NCBI GenBank assembly: GCA_943735955.1
Contig: OX030957.1
Span: 7,361,257 to 7,425,256 of the forward strand
Reading direction: 5' to 3'
Origin: Piscicola geometra
Taxonomy: Eukaryota; Annelida; Clitellata; Hirudinida; Piscicolidae
Length of the DNA: 64,000 bases
Shown here: positions 1 through 15,095 of the stretch, piece by piece
Position numbering within the stretch: the stretch's first letter is position 1
Layout of the letters: every line of letters begins with the position of its first letter
Notes under the pieces: generated by a model
What the model saw: the letters and a program-made list of their open reading frames with translations, nothing else
The model's database searches: none
Told to the model about the DNA's origin: nothing
Made by a program: the position numbers and the translations under genes

Positions 1-937
1 GCGCCTTCTGCTGCTTCTTCTGCACCTCCTGGAAGATGAACTGGCTTCCGCTGCGCATCTCGCTCGTCAGTAGAAGTTCCTTGCACTTCTGCCGTGTTGT
101 TGTTGTTGTTGTTCGTCGTGGTGGTGGTGGTGATGATGGAAGTTGTTTAGGAGGAAGATTTGAATTTCTCGTGAATTTGTTGTTGATTTTGTTGCAGGGC
201 GTGGTATTTTTGAAAATGATTCTTGCAGTTGTGGCTGTTGCAGGGAGTTTTATGCTCAAAAAGTGACGCTTGTAATTGTTGCTAGTTGCTACAACGGTAA
301 GCTATTTAGTTGAGTCATCCCTCAGTTTCCATAGCAACAACAACAACACAACGGCTATATGGTCCCGCCTTCACGGGGCGTCGTTGGCTGCCCTCGAGCA
401 CGAAGAGGACCTTAAATCCCCCCCCCCCTCTCAGGGAGAAAGCGCAACAACAAACAACATCAACACAAAGATGGGTTTTTCGAGGCCAGAAGACATGAAC
501 CGGCGTATGTCTTCTGGCTTAATCTCATCCTAAGAGCCGGTGATGTTCACCCCAACCCAGGACCTCAATGTGGAAGCTGCAGTGGAACAATCCGTAACGG
601 TACGATGCCGATGGTGTGCGGAGGCTGCCAGAAAAACTTCCACAAAAAGTGCACTGGGTTGACATGGACGAGGATAGCAATGCGATGAGGCTCTGAGAGA
701 AGGGGGGAAGGTGTTCACCTACCTATTCCGCATGCGACCGGGATGGTTTGGTCATGCGGGATAGGAACAAAGAAGCGAAAACAAAAACAACAACATCGAC
801 AACGCACGAACCCTGAGGCGGGAGATCTCAGGTCCGAAGTCCTTGGCCTCCTTGCTGACCAGACTCGAATAGAACTCTCCTGTGGCGTGGTAGCCTGACT
901 GCTTGCCTGCCACGCTGGGTAGCCACTCCTTTGTGTG

Positions 938-1032
<95 letters not shown>

Positions 1033-4000
1033 GAGTTTTCATGATATTGAGAATAAATTATTTTTTAATGAACCCAAATTTAAAAAACACACACACGCAC
1101 ACACAAGCACACACACACACAACACACACACAACACACACAACACACACACACACACAACACACACACAACACACACACAACACACACACACACACACAC
1201 ACCCTGGGCCAGATGAGTTTGATGGAGTCCATCTGCAGCAGCTTGAAGGCACTGCCGTACAGTTCGGAACACTGCATTGCCAGCTTCGCCACTATGGCGG
1301 GCTTCATCTTGTCTGTCACGGCGGAAGAATCGTATTATACTTTGAAGCCATTAATGTGAACTTTGCAAAGGTGTCTTAGATGCATGAGAAGCTCCAGAGT
1401 TGGTGGTGAAGCCACATGATTCATACAATGAATGATACATTGATACATACATATTCAAATGAGATGGTTGCCATAGAAACTAGCCGAAAGGTGCCTTGAG
1501 GACCTTTATTTACGTCAGCGCTTATCGTCTTTATTGCTGACGATCAATAGTCATTGCAAAGAGGCGCCACGAAGAGAACTGCAGTCAAGCATCCACATAT
1601 GCCAGCGCCACTAATGCAAATATATTGGTATTTCACGATATTACGGATATTAACGTACGAAATAATCGGAAACAACCCAGTTAATTTGGGAAACAAATGT
1701 CTCATGAAATGAGGCAACCAAGGAACACTCTATGCAGGCAGTAACTATGGAGATTACCGAAGCCGTAAGGAATGAGTTACGTCTTATAAACGCTTATAAT
1801 TGAGCGCCACTGTAACGACCGCCAAACATTAACATCATCATCATCATCATCGCCATCATCATCATCACCATCATCATCATCACCATCATCATCGTCATCA
1901 CCATCTACATTATCATCGCCACAATCACCATCATCATCATTACCATCCCCACCACCCACTCACCCACCCACCACCACCATCACCATCATCATCACCACCT
2001 ACCCACCCACCATTGACAGCCTTCCTGACGAAGCAGTCTTGAGCCTGAGCGAGCATGAGGGCTGAGAGGGCGTTAAGTGTGTCGGTGCGCAAGTCAGGCG
2101 TCGGATCGGCAGCCACTGCCGTTGCTACCAACGTCTTCAGGTGGTGCAGAATGCCGCTCGATTGCTGTGGTGTGGTTGGTTGGGTAGGTTGGTTGTTGTT
2201 GGTGTGGTTGTTTGTGTGGTTGTGTTGGTCGGTGTGGTTGGTTGGTGTGGTTGTTGGTTGGTTGGTGGTGTGGTTGTTGGTGTGGTTGTTGGTGTGGTTG
2301 TTGGTGTGGTTGTTGGTGTGGTTGTTGGTGTGGTTGTTGGTGTGGTTGTTGGTGTGGTTGTTGGTGTGGTTGTTGGTGTGGTTGTTGGTGTGGTTGTTGG
2401 TGTGGTTGTTGGTGTGGTTGTTGTTGTTGGTGTGGTTGAGTAGGTTGGTTGGGTTGGTTGTTGGTGTGGTTGTGTTGGTTGGTGTTGTGTTGTTGTTGGT
2501 GTGGTTGGTTGGTGTGGTTGTTGGTGTGGTTGTGTTGGTTGGTGTTGTGTTGGTTGGTTGGTTGGTGTGGTTGTTGTTTTTGGCATGATTCTGTATTTGA
2601 GAGATTTTCTGTTTATAATGATAATATCTTCAGAACCTTTATAAGTAATGAATATAGTTATTATTCAATGGAGAGAACACATAGTTCAATCATAAGCATT
2701 TAGTTATTATCAGTTCCTTATCCTTAAAGTTTCCCGATTATGATTATATAAGCATCATCGCCCACAAGAAAATTGTTATCATCACCATCACCAGCGCCAC
2801 CATCATCATCATCACCACCACCACCATCATCATCATCACCACCTGGAAGAGCTTGGCGGCCAGCTTGAGACCCTCGTCGGTCTGTGGTGACTGAGCCTCG
2901 GCCACCTGCGACTGCATCGCCGCTACGTTGAACAGCACGCACACCTTCTCGTACGCGCCTGACGAGATCGCTGTTGTCGTGGTTTGGTCGTGGTGGTGGT
3001 TTGGTTGTCGTGATGGTTGTTGTGATGGTTTGGTTGTTGTGATGCTTTGGTTGTCGTGATGGTTTGGTTGTTGTGATGCTTTGGTTGTTGTGATGCTTTG
3101 GTTGTCGTGATGGTTTGGTTGTTGTGATGGTTTGGTTGTTGTGATGCTTTGGTTGTGGTTGTCGTTATGTTTTGGTTGTCGTCGTGGTTTAATGATGATT
3201 GTGGTCGTGGTGTGGTTTGAATATGGTAGTTGAAGTGTGGTTGTGGTGGTGGTTGATGGTGGGTGGTCAGCGGTGATGATGGTTGAGGATGATTGAAATA
3301 GAAGTGATGGTTAATGAGCGAATGATAACGATGACGAAGTTAATGATGATAACGATGACGAAGTTAATGATGATAACGATGACGAAGTTAATGATGATAA
3401 CAATGACGAAGTTAATGATGATAACGATGACGAAGTTAATGATGAGATGAATACTGGTGATCGAGTGTGATCAAGATGATGAGGCTTTAACAGGGCAGCA
3501 ATATGCGACCGTGGTTCTAGTTAACAGGCGATTATGCAAGCAGTACTAGTGCCACGCGTGATTTCCCTAGTAATGGTGTGTGACTAAACATTGAGTCTGT
3601 ATGATGTGGCTTGAGAAGACATGTCATCAGTTTAGTTGAGGAAGAAAAAGAAGAAATATTGTTTTTTGGTGAGAAGATGTGTACAGAGAGGTTGAAGGAC
3701 GCTCAAGAGTGGATTGGATGGTGAGGCTTCGAGTAGGACTGAATGCTTGTGATACGTGTTATGTTTACTTTAAGTTTAGTACATTTTAATATAATGTATT
3801 TCTAAATGAACCACGTCGGTAAGAATCATCACTTCTTATCTTACAGCCTTTATTATAAGTACAACAACACACTCTAAGTAGTGTGACATGAATATGTAAA
3901 GTAAACAGCTTTGATTGAATTAGACACTTGTGTGCAAGCTCATACACGCCTGTACAATGTACAGTGTACACTCATAAAGCTTTAAAAATTTTAATGTACA

Positions 4001-4876
4001 ACGTAAATTTAAATTTGTAAAGTAATGTAAAAACATGAAGAAGTAATTACAAATATAAAGTGTTACTTAAAGCTATAAACTTATAGGTGAATTATAGTTT
4101 AAAAAGTGTGCAAAAGAAGGCTTATGACACTCACTCAGTGTCTTCTTCCCTCCAAAGAATGTCTCCTTGTCAAAAGCGTCTTGCCATTTGAAAGATATTC
4201 TTATCTGCCATTGAAGTTATTTAATAATTTGTGAAGTCTTATTTAAGCAAAAATCTTTATTAATTCTTTTTAAATACATGGAAACAGATAAATATTCAGA
4301 GATTATTCTATGATTTAAAGGAATTTTATTATTGGATTAATAGTAACATTTTAAAATTAATTTTTGTATTTTCATATTTTTAATACTTTTAAAGCAGAAT
4401 GGTTTAACCATCTTTAATATAAATGTCATATCTACCTGGTTTTCTGATATGGGGAACTTGCCCTCCATCACACTCAGCTGGTCATAGTATCTATAGATTA
4501 TTTCAATCAAGTAAAGAGATCTTATATTTATTATGATTATATAATACTTTCCTAACATGTTTATGGGTTGTTTTGTGTTTATAATGTTAAGTTTATATTG
4601 ATGAAATGACAATTCGTTAGTCATCACTTGCATTGCAAAATGAATTCTATTAAATCAAGTCAACCTGTAAATGGCCTCCAAGGCAGATTCATGTTTGTCG
4701 TCTGCCTTGATAATGATGTTACTCCGGAGTTTGTTGAGTTCCTTCAGGGCGGCCAAGTTGTCATTAATGTTTCCGCTGTTGCCGTAGGTGAGTTGGATGA
4801 ATGAATTCAACGGATTTACAAAGTCAACCTCCCAAGTTTTTTTGTTTTGGATCGGCAAAAATATGCTCCGAGACAT
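1..4876 (-). CDS. PDCD6IP: ALIX / PDCD6IP, N-terminal Bro1 part (3' end beyond window)
   Basis: ESCRT adaptor that binds CHMP4 through its Bro1 domain and acts in multivesicular body sorting, membrane repair and abscission. Exons read on the minus strand: 4876-4665, 4490-4436, 4204-4135, 2970-2843, 2164-2011, 1312-1203, 928-812 and 88-1, with phases that all join; about 311 residues are visible of roughly 870 usual for the family. The start at 4876 gives the family N-terminus, followed by DKHESALEAIYR, RYYDQ, FPISENQ, FKWQDAFDKETFFGG, YEKVCVLFN, DEGLKLAAK, LSALMLAQAQDCF, DKMKPAIVAKLA and DFGPEISRL, which track human ALIX residue by residue. Introns are loaded with GT/CA and minisatellite repeats, and one carries a LINE fragment. 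CDK4/6 lies about 0.5 kb upstream on the same strand. Identity is seen from motif order; function is family knowledge. Confidence 0.95.
419..688 (+). mobile_element. Degenerate non-LTR retrotransposon fragment with NPGP motif and PHD-like finger
   Basis: Inside an ALIX intron and opposite to the gene. The frame open from 419 to the stop at 686 reads a hydrophobic stretch (YVFWLNLILRAG) followed by GDVHPNPGP and then a Cys/His cluster (CGSCSG, CGGCQKNFHKKC) resembling a PHD finger. Hydrophobic stretch, NPGP and PHD finger in this order is typical of the 5' coding region of some CR1/L2-like LINEs. There is no ATG, the frame opens after a stop at 416, and what looks like its continuation (about 690-820) is frameshifted, so it is a dead remnant. 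Confidence 0.6.
929..1202. repeat. GT and CA microsatellites filling an ALIX intron
   Basis: A (TG)n run at about 933-1029 and an interrupted (CA)n run at about 1085-1201 fill the intron between exons 1312-1203 and 928-812. Read on the gene's strand, the intron starts with GTGTGT directly at the donor and ends with CACACA directly at the acceptor, so the two ends are complementary. Confidence 0.9.
1830..2010. repeat. ATC/CAC trinucleotide-type low complexity at an ALIX donor
   Basis: Imperfect (ATC)n and (CAC)n ending exactly at the donor of ALIX exon 2164-2011. On the sense strand the intron opens with GTGGGTGGGT and continues G/T-rich. Confidence 0.85.
2166..2580. repeat. 12-bp minisatellite (TGTGGTTGTTGG) abutting an ALIX acceptor
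   Basis: About 13 near-perfect copies of a 12-bp unit between roughly 2270 and 2420, with variant copies on both sides. In the gene's sense this is C/A-rich, contains no AG dinucleotide for over 400 nt, and runs straight into the acceptor of exon 2164-2011. The far end of the same intron, at the 2843 donor, is a GTG/GATGATG tract (about 2780-2842). Confidence 0.9.
2975..3450. repeat. Two tandem arrays in the largest ALIX intron
   Basis: At about 2975-3180 there are diverged copies of a 17-18-bp unit (TTGTTGTGATGGTTTGG type). At about 3315-3450 there are about five copies of a 24-bp unit (core GATGACGAAGTTAATGATG). The first array sits immediately upstream, in gene sense, of the acceptor of exon 2970-2843. 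Confidence 0.85.
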
Positions 4877-5381
4877 TTTGATGTCGATTCAAGTGAAAGT
4901 GAGTGGATCAATCCAAAGACAAGAAATGCACATTTAGTGAAATTTATAAAATAGAAACTGTTTTTTTAGTTTTAAATCAAACTTTGAAATTATTAATTAA
5001 AACCTTTAAACAATAAAATTCTTTTTATTTTTATTGATTTAATTAATTTAACGTTTTATAATCTGATTTAAAAAGTAGTTTAAAAACTAACAAAACTTTC
5101 TTTATTAACATGAAAAAATTAAAATTGAACTGGTAAATAATGAATGAAGAATTCCACCAAAATAGTAACTGAGAACATAATTTGCTCGTTCTTTCACCAA
5201 ATAAAATGTTGAGCCTCAAATTTTACCTTCAGTCAATTGAGAAATTGTACAATAAAGCATCAGAATTGAGATTTTAAAACGCTAGAAAATAGCATACATA
5301 TCCCAGTGAATGTCAAGAAGAACAAAAAATAAAATTCACATCTTAAACGATATTATGAAGCCTGTTTTAATGAAACTGTTT

Positions 5382-9292
<3,911 letters not shown>

Positions 9293-10120
9293 TTTCTGAT
9301 ATCTTAAAAATGTTATTTTTAAAAATGTATGTAAGATGTTCTTACTGCAAATTGTTGAAGGTGATTGTTGACTAAATAGAAAAAAATAATTTTTTTAAAA
9401 ATTCCATGAAATTTAACGTAAAGTTTAAAAAAATAATTTAATAGACAAAGAACGCTCTCAAGTGTGACAGCATAATGTTGCATTTTGCATTTTAACATAA
9501 GCAACAATAAGAAAAAAGCGGCTAAATATAAGATGAGATAAACTCATAATGAATGTTGGGTGTATTTGTAAGAGTATGCAGAATGTGTTCTAGATAATAT
9601 GCATATGCAAACCTCTGGAATAGGCGACAGCAGTCCACAGATGCCGCAAACAAAGAAGAGTATAAACCTTTTTCACTTCCGTTGAAAAGTGAATACTTTA
9701 TTATCACTAAAACTTACAGTGGCAACCATATACCTATAGTTACTATAGTATAGTAATATTCTTACATATATGGTGGCAACTTAAGCTGATAACTTTTATA
9801 ATTACATGAAGATTAAAAAAACTAATACTTGGTTTGGCACAGATACAAGTTTTATGTGTATTTTATACTGCGCAAGTTATTAGAATAAACTTATAAACGG
9901 CTAATCCCCTTATATTTCACCATGACTGGTAAAATATAAACATATTTATTTTTCTAAACACAAATAAAAAAACTGTCAATTCAAAAATTCAACCCAAAAT
10001 TATAATAAAACTGATCTAACGCTAGAAACACCAATTTGATAAAATTTTTGGCTAAAATCTAAAAAAACATTCTACATGAAATTTCGTATTTAAAATGTGT
10101 CAATTTCCTGGTGCCTTTGC
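9293..10120. other. Intergenic, CDK4/6 5' flank and PIN1 3' flank
   Basis: AT-rich and without a supportable gene. It should contain the CDK4/6 promoter and 5' UTR and the PIN1 3' UTR; I see no convincing core promoter motif. Confidence 0.5.
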
Positions 10121-11161
10121 TTATTTGGTTCGGAGGATGATGTGAACACCAGAGTCAGTGGAAACAAAGTCACTCAGTTCTCCCACATTTAATGAAAACG
10201 CCACATTTTCAAAGGGTTTCTGCATCTGACCTGTTATTTGTTATATTATTATTATTATTGCTTTGTATTAAATATTTATGAATTTATTTATATTATTTAA
10301 ACCTATAAAGTAATATGTTATATTAAGTTATATTATGTTGTATGAGAATATATGAATATAAGAATGCTTGAGAAATGTAATTTAATTGTATAATTTAATG
10401 TTTTAAAATGGGCATTTGACCTCTTTTGAAAGGTCCTAAATCTCCATCCTTCTTTGCAGAGCTGCAGTCACTGAATTTTGATGCCAACTCTCCAAATGTC
10501 ACTTCCCCTGAAACAATTCTTTCTCTGTAATCTGATCAAAACAAAGAGAATTTTATATAAATTCAATTTTGTTAAAACATGAAAAAAATTATTAAAGTGA
10601 AATAGATACAATCTAAACAATTGCAATTACTTTCTATAATAGTTATATTATATAACTTAATTTATATTAAATAATTTAATAGTTATATTATAACTATTAT
10701 AGAAGTTAATTGCAAAATTATTCAAGTTGTTACATTTAGCATTGTACATTGTAGTAACATGGAAACCTTTTAAAATACTCAAAGCCTCTTCCTTGGACCT
10801 TGTGATCTTCTCCTGCCTCCATGATGATGGTCTTCTCGAATCTCGGTGCTTAACTAGCAGGTGCGAGCATTGTACTTGCTCCATTATGCGTCCTTCCTTT
10901 GATGGTCTTTGCCACGAACTTTCTTTTGTTGTAGTATCAAAGTAGTATTTTTTTCCTGGATATGTTGTTTGAAGCTTATATTGGAATAAAAAAATATATA
11001 TCAGTATTAGAATTTAAAATTAGTATACATTAAAAAAATAATTATTTTATAAAAAGTTGACATATATATTTTCTTTATTTATCATTTATCTATTTATTAA
11101 TAAAATAATAACCTGTCGACTTGCTTACTCTTTCTTCCCAACCAGGCGGCAAAGGCTCCAT
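10121..11161 (-). CDS. PIN1: PIN1 peptidyl-prolyl cis/trans isomerase (WW + parvulin)
   Basis: Phosphorylation-dependent isomerase acting on pSer/pThr-Pro motifs of cell-cycle and transcription proteins. Minus-strand exons 11161-11113, 10955-10767, 10522-10421 and 10230-10121 sum to 149 residues plus stop, against 163 in human. The N-terminus reads [16 protein letters not shown], then [18 protein letters not shown], giving both WW tryptophans. The PPIase domain reads [58 protein letters not shown] and [11 protein letters not shown], which includes the catalytic Cys, both active-site His and the basic phosphate-binding loop. The 10522 acceptor could instead be 2 nt upstream; the chosen site keeps the frame. 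It shares a short upstream region with the divergent TYW3. Confidence 0.95.
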
Positions 11162-11379
11162 AAGAATAAATTAAATTCCACCCTTTTTATCTAAAAGCTA
11201 AATCTTAAAATTATTTTTAAGATTTGAGATATATTGAAACTTTAATAAATTAAATAATGTAAGTTTATAGAAAAAGAATGTAAAATATAAATTCAGAATG
11301 TAGCTATTTTTTAAAATTGAATCTGCTAAAACCAAAGTTCACTTTTATCTTAATAGAATTTCATCGGTTTATTGATTAA
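11162..11379. promoter_or_regulatory. Probable bidirectional promoter, PIN1 / TYW3
   Basis: Only 218 bp separate the two divergent start codons, so both 5' UTRs and promoters must lie here unless an upstream non-coding exon exists. The stretch is AT-rich; no clear TATA box or CpG cluster is visible. Confidence 0.6.
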
Positions 11380-12928
11380 ATGAATTTTGAAGCAAGCAAA
11401 AATACTGTTATATCTAAAATAGACTTCAGTAGAAAAGGTTCTATTGATGAAAAGATTAAAGAGCTGGTCAGCTATATAAACAACTGTGATCATTTCTTCA
11501 CCACTAGTTCATGTTCTGGTCGCATTTGTCTATTTGAAGAGGTAAATAGACTGAGTCTGAATTTAAATTTAATAAACTATTTATTTATTATTAGATTGTA
11601 TTTTGATAATCAATTATTAGCTGACATTTTTATAATTGACGAAATTAAATTTCAAGAACCCAGATCTAGAAGTAAAGAAAAAGGGATGTATTTGGTTATA
11701 CACAACACATGAAGATTTAAACATAGAAAACTTAGTAAGTCAGATTTTTCATTCAAAATAAAACATCTTCATTTAAAAACACAACCGATCTTATGTATAG
11801 CTTGATGGATTGAAGCAATCAAGATACAGTGCCTCCCTGAAGTTTGAACCATTCATTCTTCATGTGCAGTGCAAGACTATAGAAGATGCTCAATTAATGG
11901 TACCTTTCACCATGAGTTTGAATGATTGTGTTATCATATAATAGTTTCAAGGGAAAGACTTTAGTTTTTTCTTATACATTCAAACAATAATGATTGTAAA
12001 ACCATAAATTTATTTTTTTATGTATAAGATAGATGATATTAAATTCTAAAAACAGTTATTCATAACAATCTAGCACAAAGTAGCTATAGGAAGTGGTTTC
12101 AGAAATTCTGGAATATCCATTGCGAAGAACAAGAAGATAATTTGTGTGGGCTTATATAATTTTACTTTTGTTTAATTATTTTTTTCCTTTCGATTTGTAA
12201 CATTCAATCATTGTTATTTCTCAATTATAAAAACTAAGACTAGGTTTTATCTAATACAATATTCCTAGAACATTTATCAACTTGGAGTATAAGTAATAAC
12301 ATGGGCGTGCACTCTTTCCCAGGCAGTAAGAAGCACCCACTCCCTCCAAGTGCCTCTCACCAAGCAGGGACAGTCTCTGGTGTCTGAGGAGGTGTCACTT
12401 TCGTCTTCTAAAAATTGCTAATATAATTTTTATTAAGTCTTCAGAGAGATATCTGTGATGGATAAGAGACAAAATTTACTTTACAAAAATAATTTTTTCA
12501 AATAATATCAATATTCTTTTAAAGGCAATTTTTACGATATGTTTTTTCCAGTTTATTTTTTTAAAGTCTATTTTCCAATCACCATCAGTGATAATTAGGA
12601 TAAATAAATAGTATCAATTGAATTTAAAAATAGTATTTCATAATCTATAAACTATTATCATCACATTATCATTAATGCGCTTGTTTAATTTTTTTCACAG
12701 TATTTGAAATACCTGTGTGAACTCCTAAATGAAAAAGTAAAGTCCAACTGTGAAAGAACCAAAAAGTACTTTTTGATTCATTTGTTTAGTTTTTCTATAA
12801 AATTCATTTTTTAGTTTGTTACTATTATAGTATAGTGAACCTACTCATACTCATTAATTTTGTTTCATAGGTTCTTTGCCGACTTTCAAGCAGAAATTGA
12901 ACAAAAACGACCTCAAGTGTTACTTTGA
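11380..12928 (+). CDS. TYW3: TYW3, tRNA wybutosine-synthesizing protein 3 homolog
   Basis: SAM-dependent methyltransferase of the wybutosine pathway at position 37 of tRNA-Phe. Exons 11380-11541, 11657-11734, 11801-11899, 12074-12145, 12323-12391, 12701-12765 and 12871-12928 sum to 200 residues plus stop; all introns are small and all phases close. Family landmarks: DFSRKGSIDEKI, FFTTSSCSGRI, GCIWLYTTH, SLKFEPFILHVQC, AIGSGFRNSGI, AVRSTHSLQVPL and the C-terminal LKYLCELLNEKV. The lengthy acidic tail of vertebrate TYW3 is missing, so the protein is somewhat shorter. Unlike the neighbouring genes, its introns carry no tandem repeats. Confidence 0.94.
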
Positions 12929-13884
12929 CAATTATTTTGGTGGCATAGCGATCGAGTGGTTAGAGCTATTGAAGAAAACCCAGTTTTTACTTTTTTTTAT
13001 CTGACAAAAAGCTTTTACGAGTAAAAGCTTTTTGCTGGATTACAAGTCACATCAGCGTCTTTGATTTGTGGTTCAGAACTATAGACTATAGTTATATATA
13101 TATATATAATTATATAAATATAAAAGGCGTTTTATATTTTATTCTAATCTTTTATTTAAATAAAATAAAAAATTAGACCCAATAAAGAATTCAATAAAAT
13201 TCTTGGGAATTGTTTTTTTCACTTGCACGAGCGATCAATGGATTGGTAGTTCTATTTAATGTATGGGCAGCTCGTTTTCTGCTATCTCTGATTGCTGCTT
13301 TTTCTCCTCCTACACGCATGAGTCAGATTAACGCAAGCAACTCGTACTGCAATAGGTTCAAATTCTTGAGTTCAAGAATGAAGGCGTCTTACTTCTGCCT
13401 ATTAACCCTTCTGGATCACCAACCAGCTTCCTCTGAAACTCGCTGCCTCTCTTTCTTTTCCTTTGAAAATTACAGTTAAGAGCTTTCCATGTACTGGATC
13501 CTGGTCTTTAAGAATTGTTTAGTTAAAAGGCTGTTCATTGATTTTTCAATTTAAAAAAAATATTGGCGTCTTGCTGCAAATTAACAAAATTCATTGATCG
13601 ATCGATCAACTGTGCATAATGAGTCTAGATTTACGATGCGAGAAATTCAGTAAGGCATCAAAACATCTAATGAAGTTTTTTTTCATTATTTGTTTTTTGT
13701 GGTTTTTTTAAACATTCTATGTGTGCAAAAAGATTATTCCATGCCAGACAGGCTAGGAGACGAACATTTTAGAAATGTAAAATAAGAAAAAAATAATGAT
13801 AAGATATTTAAAAAAGTTATTTATATAGAAATTTATTTTCATTTTTTAAATTTAAAAAAATAAACTTGATCCATCTCTGCCAGC
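12929..13884. other. Intergenic, TYW3 3' flank and cyclophilin promoter region
   Basis: AT-rich. It contains a perfect 13-bp inverted repeat at 13006-13033 (AAAAAGCTTTTAC, 2-nt gap, then its complement). The segment at about 12948-12975 resembles a tRNA A-box (TAGCGATCGAGTGG) but no B-box follows. The 89-codon ORF at 13210-13479 shows no recognisable family. Confidence 0.5.
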
Positions 13885-15095
13885 ATGCACCAGCCAATAA
13901 AAATGTGCCATGTATTTAAGACGTGGCTTTTCTACCTCCGCAAGCTTTCCATCAACCGATTAGTTGTCATGTCTACTTGTCTTTCTTTTGCGCTGTTTTC
14001 TATACTTTTTTTAGTTAGTATTTACAACACTGACGCTAAAGAAAAAGGACCAAAAGTTACCGACAAGGTGATTCTTAAAATATTTTTTTTCAACTTTTGT
14101 CTTTTTTTTGTTTTACTGAAGTTTTAACAGTGGATTAATTAGATAAATTTTGATTAAAAACAGAATACATTTTAAAATGTCATTTTTATTTAAATTAGGA
14201 GTTTTATCTTTTTTTTGCATTTATCAGTATAATTTTTTCCCATTTTTAGGTTTTCTTTGATATTCAATCCGGAGATGAAAAATTGGGAAGAATTGTGATT
14301 GGTCTTTTTGGTAAAACAGTCCCTAAAACAGTAAAGAACTTCAAGACCATTTCTGAAGGAACAGAGGTAAATTATTTATGTTGTATTAATTTTTAGATAA
14401 TTTAAATCTATAGATATAACTCAAATTAAAAAATTAAAATAAACTATTTAATACTGTAATTTCAAAATAGATCGACCAGGATGGAAAAGCACTCACTTAT
14501 AAGGGAAGCAAATTCCACAGAGTTATCAAAGATTTCATGATCCAAGGAGGTGATTTCACTCATTACGACGGAACTGGAGGTTGAATTTTCATTTTAATTT
14601 TAATATATTTTTAAGGTTTTTTCAAAATGTACCCTAAATGTATTCTTTTTTATAATAGTGTTTTTAAATACTAAATTATAGGCAAGAGTATCTATGGAGA
14701 AAGGTTCCCTGATGAAAACTTCAAGATCAAGCACTATGGATCTGGCTGGATCTCAATGGCGAATGCAGGCAAGGACACCAATGGATCTCAGTTCTTCATC
14801 ACCACCAAACAGACCTCATGGCTCGATGGAAAACATGTCGTTTTCGGAGTGATTCTTGAAGGAATGGTCAGTTTTCATGTTCTTCAGATTATGTAGTTTT
14901 CATATGTTTAGCTTTAGTGATAAACCACATTATCATCACTACCTCAAACCAACCACACAGGACGTAGTGAGGAAGATTGAGAATGTGAAGAAGGATGGTC
15001 GTGACAAGCCCCTGGAAGATGTGGTGATCATTGAGTGTGGCTCGTTGCCCGTCGACCAGCCCTTCAACGTGCCCATGAAGGATGTGCCCGAGTGA
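13885..15095 (+). CDS. PPIB: Cyclophilin B-like secretory-pathway peptidyl-prolyl isomerase
   Basis: Cyclophilin-type prolyl isomerase, probably in the ER lumen. Exons 13885-14067, 14250-14366, 14471-14579, 14682-14866 and 14961-15095 close in phase, giving 242 residues from the first ATG. The second ATG (13969) starts a cleaner signal peptide ([18 protein letters not shown]) and gives 214 residues, close to human PPIB; I prefer it as the functional start. Catalytic core: [42 protein letters not shown] and [11 protein letters not shown], which include the active-site Arg, Phe and cyclosporin-contact Trp. The [11 protein letters not shown] segment after the signal and the extended C-terminus match the B subfamily. 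The C-terminal residues (MKDVPE) are not a KDEL signal. Confidence 0.95.

Noticed and set aside
12948..13045. tRNA gene or SINE suggested by an A-box-like string
   Set aside because: There is no B-box and no acceptor-stem pairing; only the 13-bp hairpin is supported.
13210..13479. 89-codon ORF between TYW3 and cyclophilin B
   Set aside because: No recognisable motif, and the codons look like chance in AT-rich DNA.
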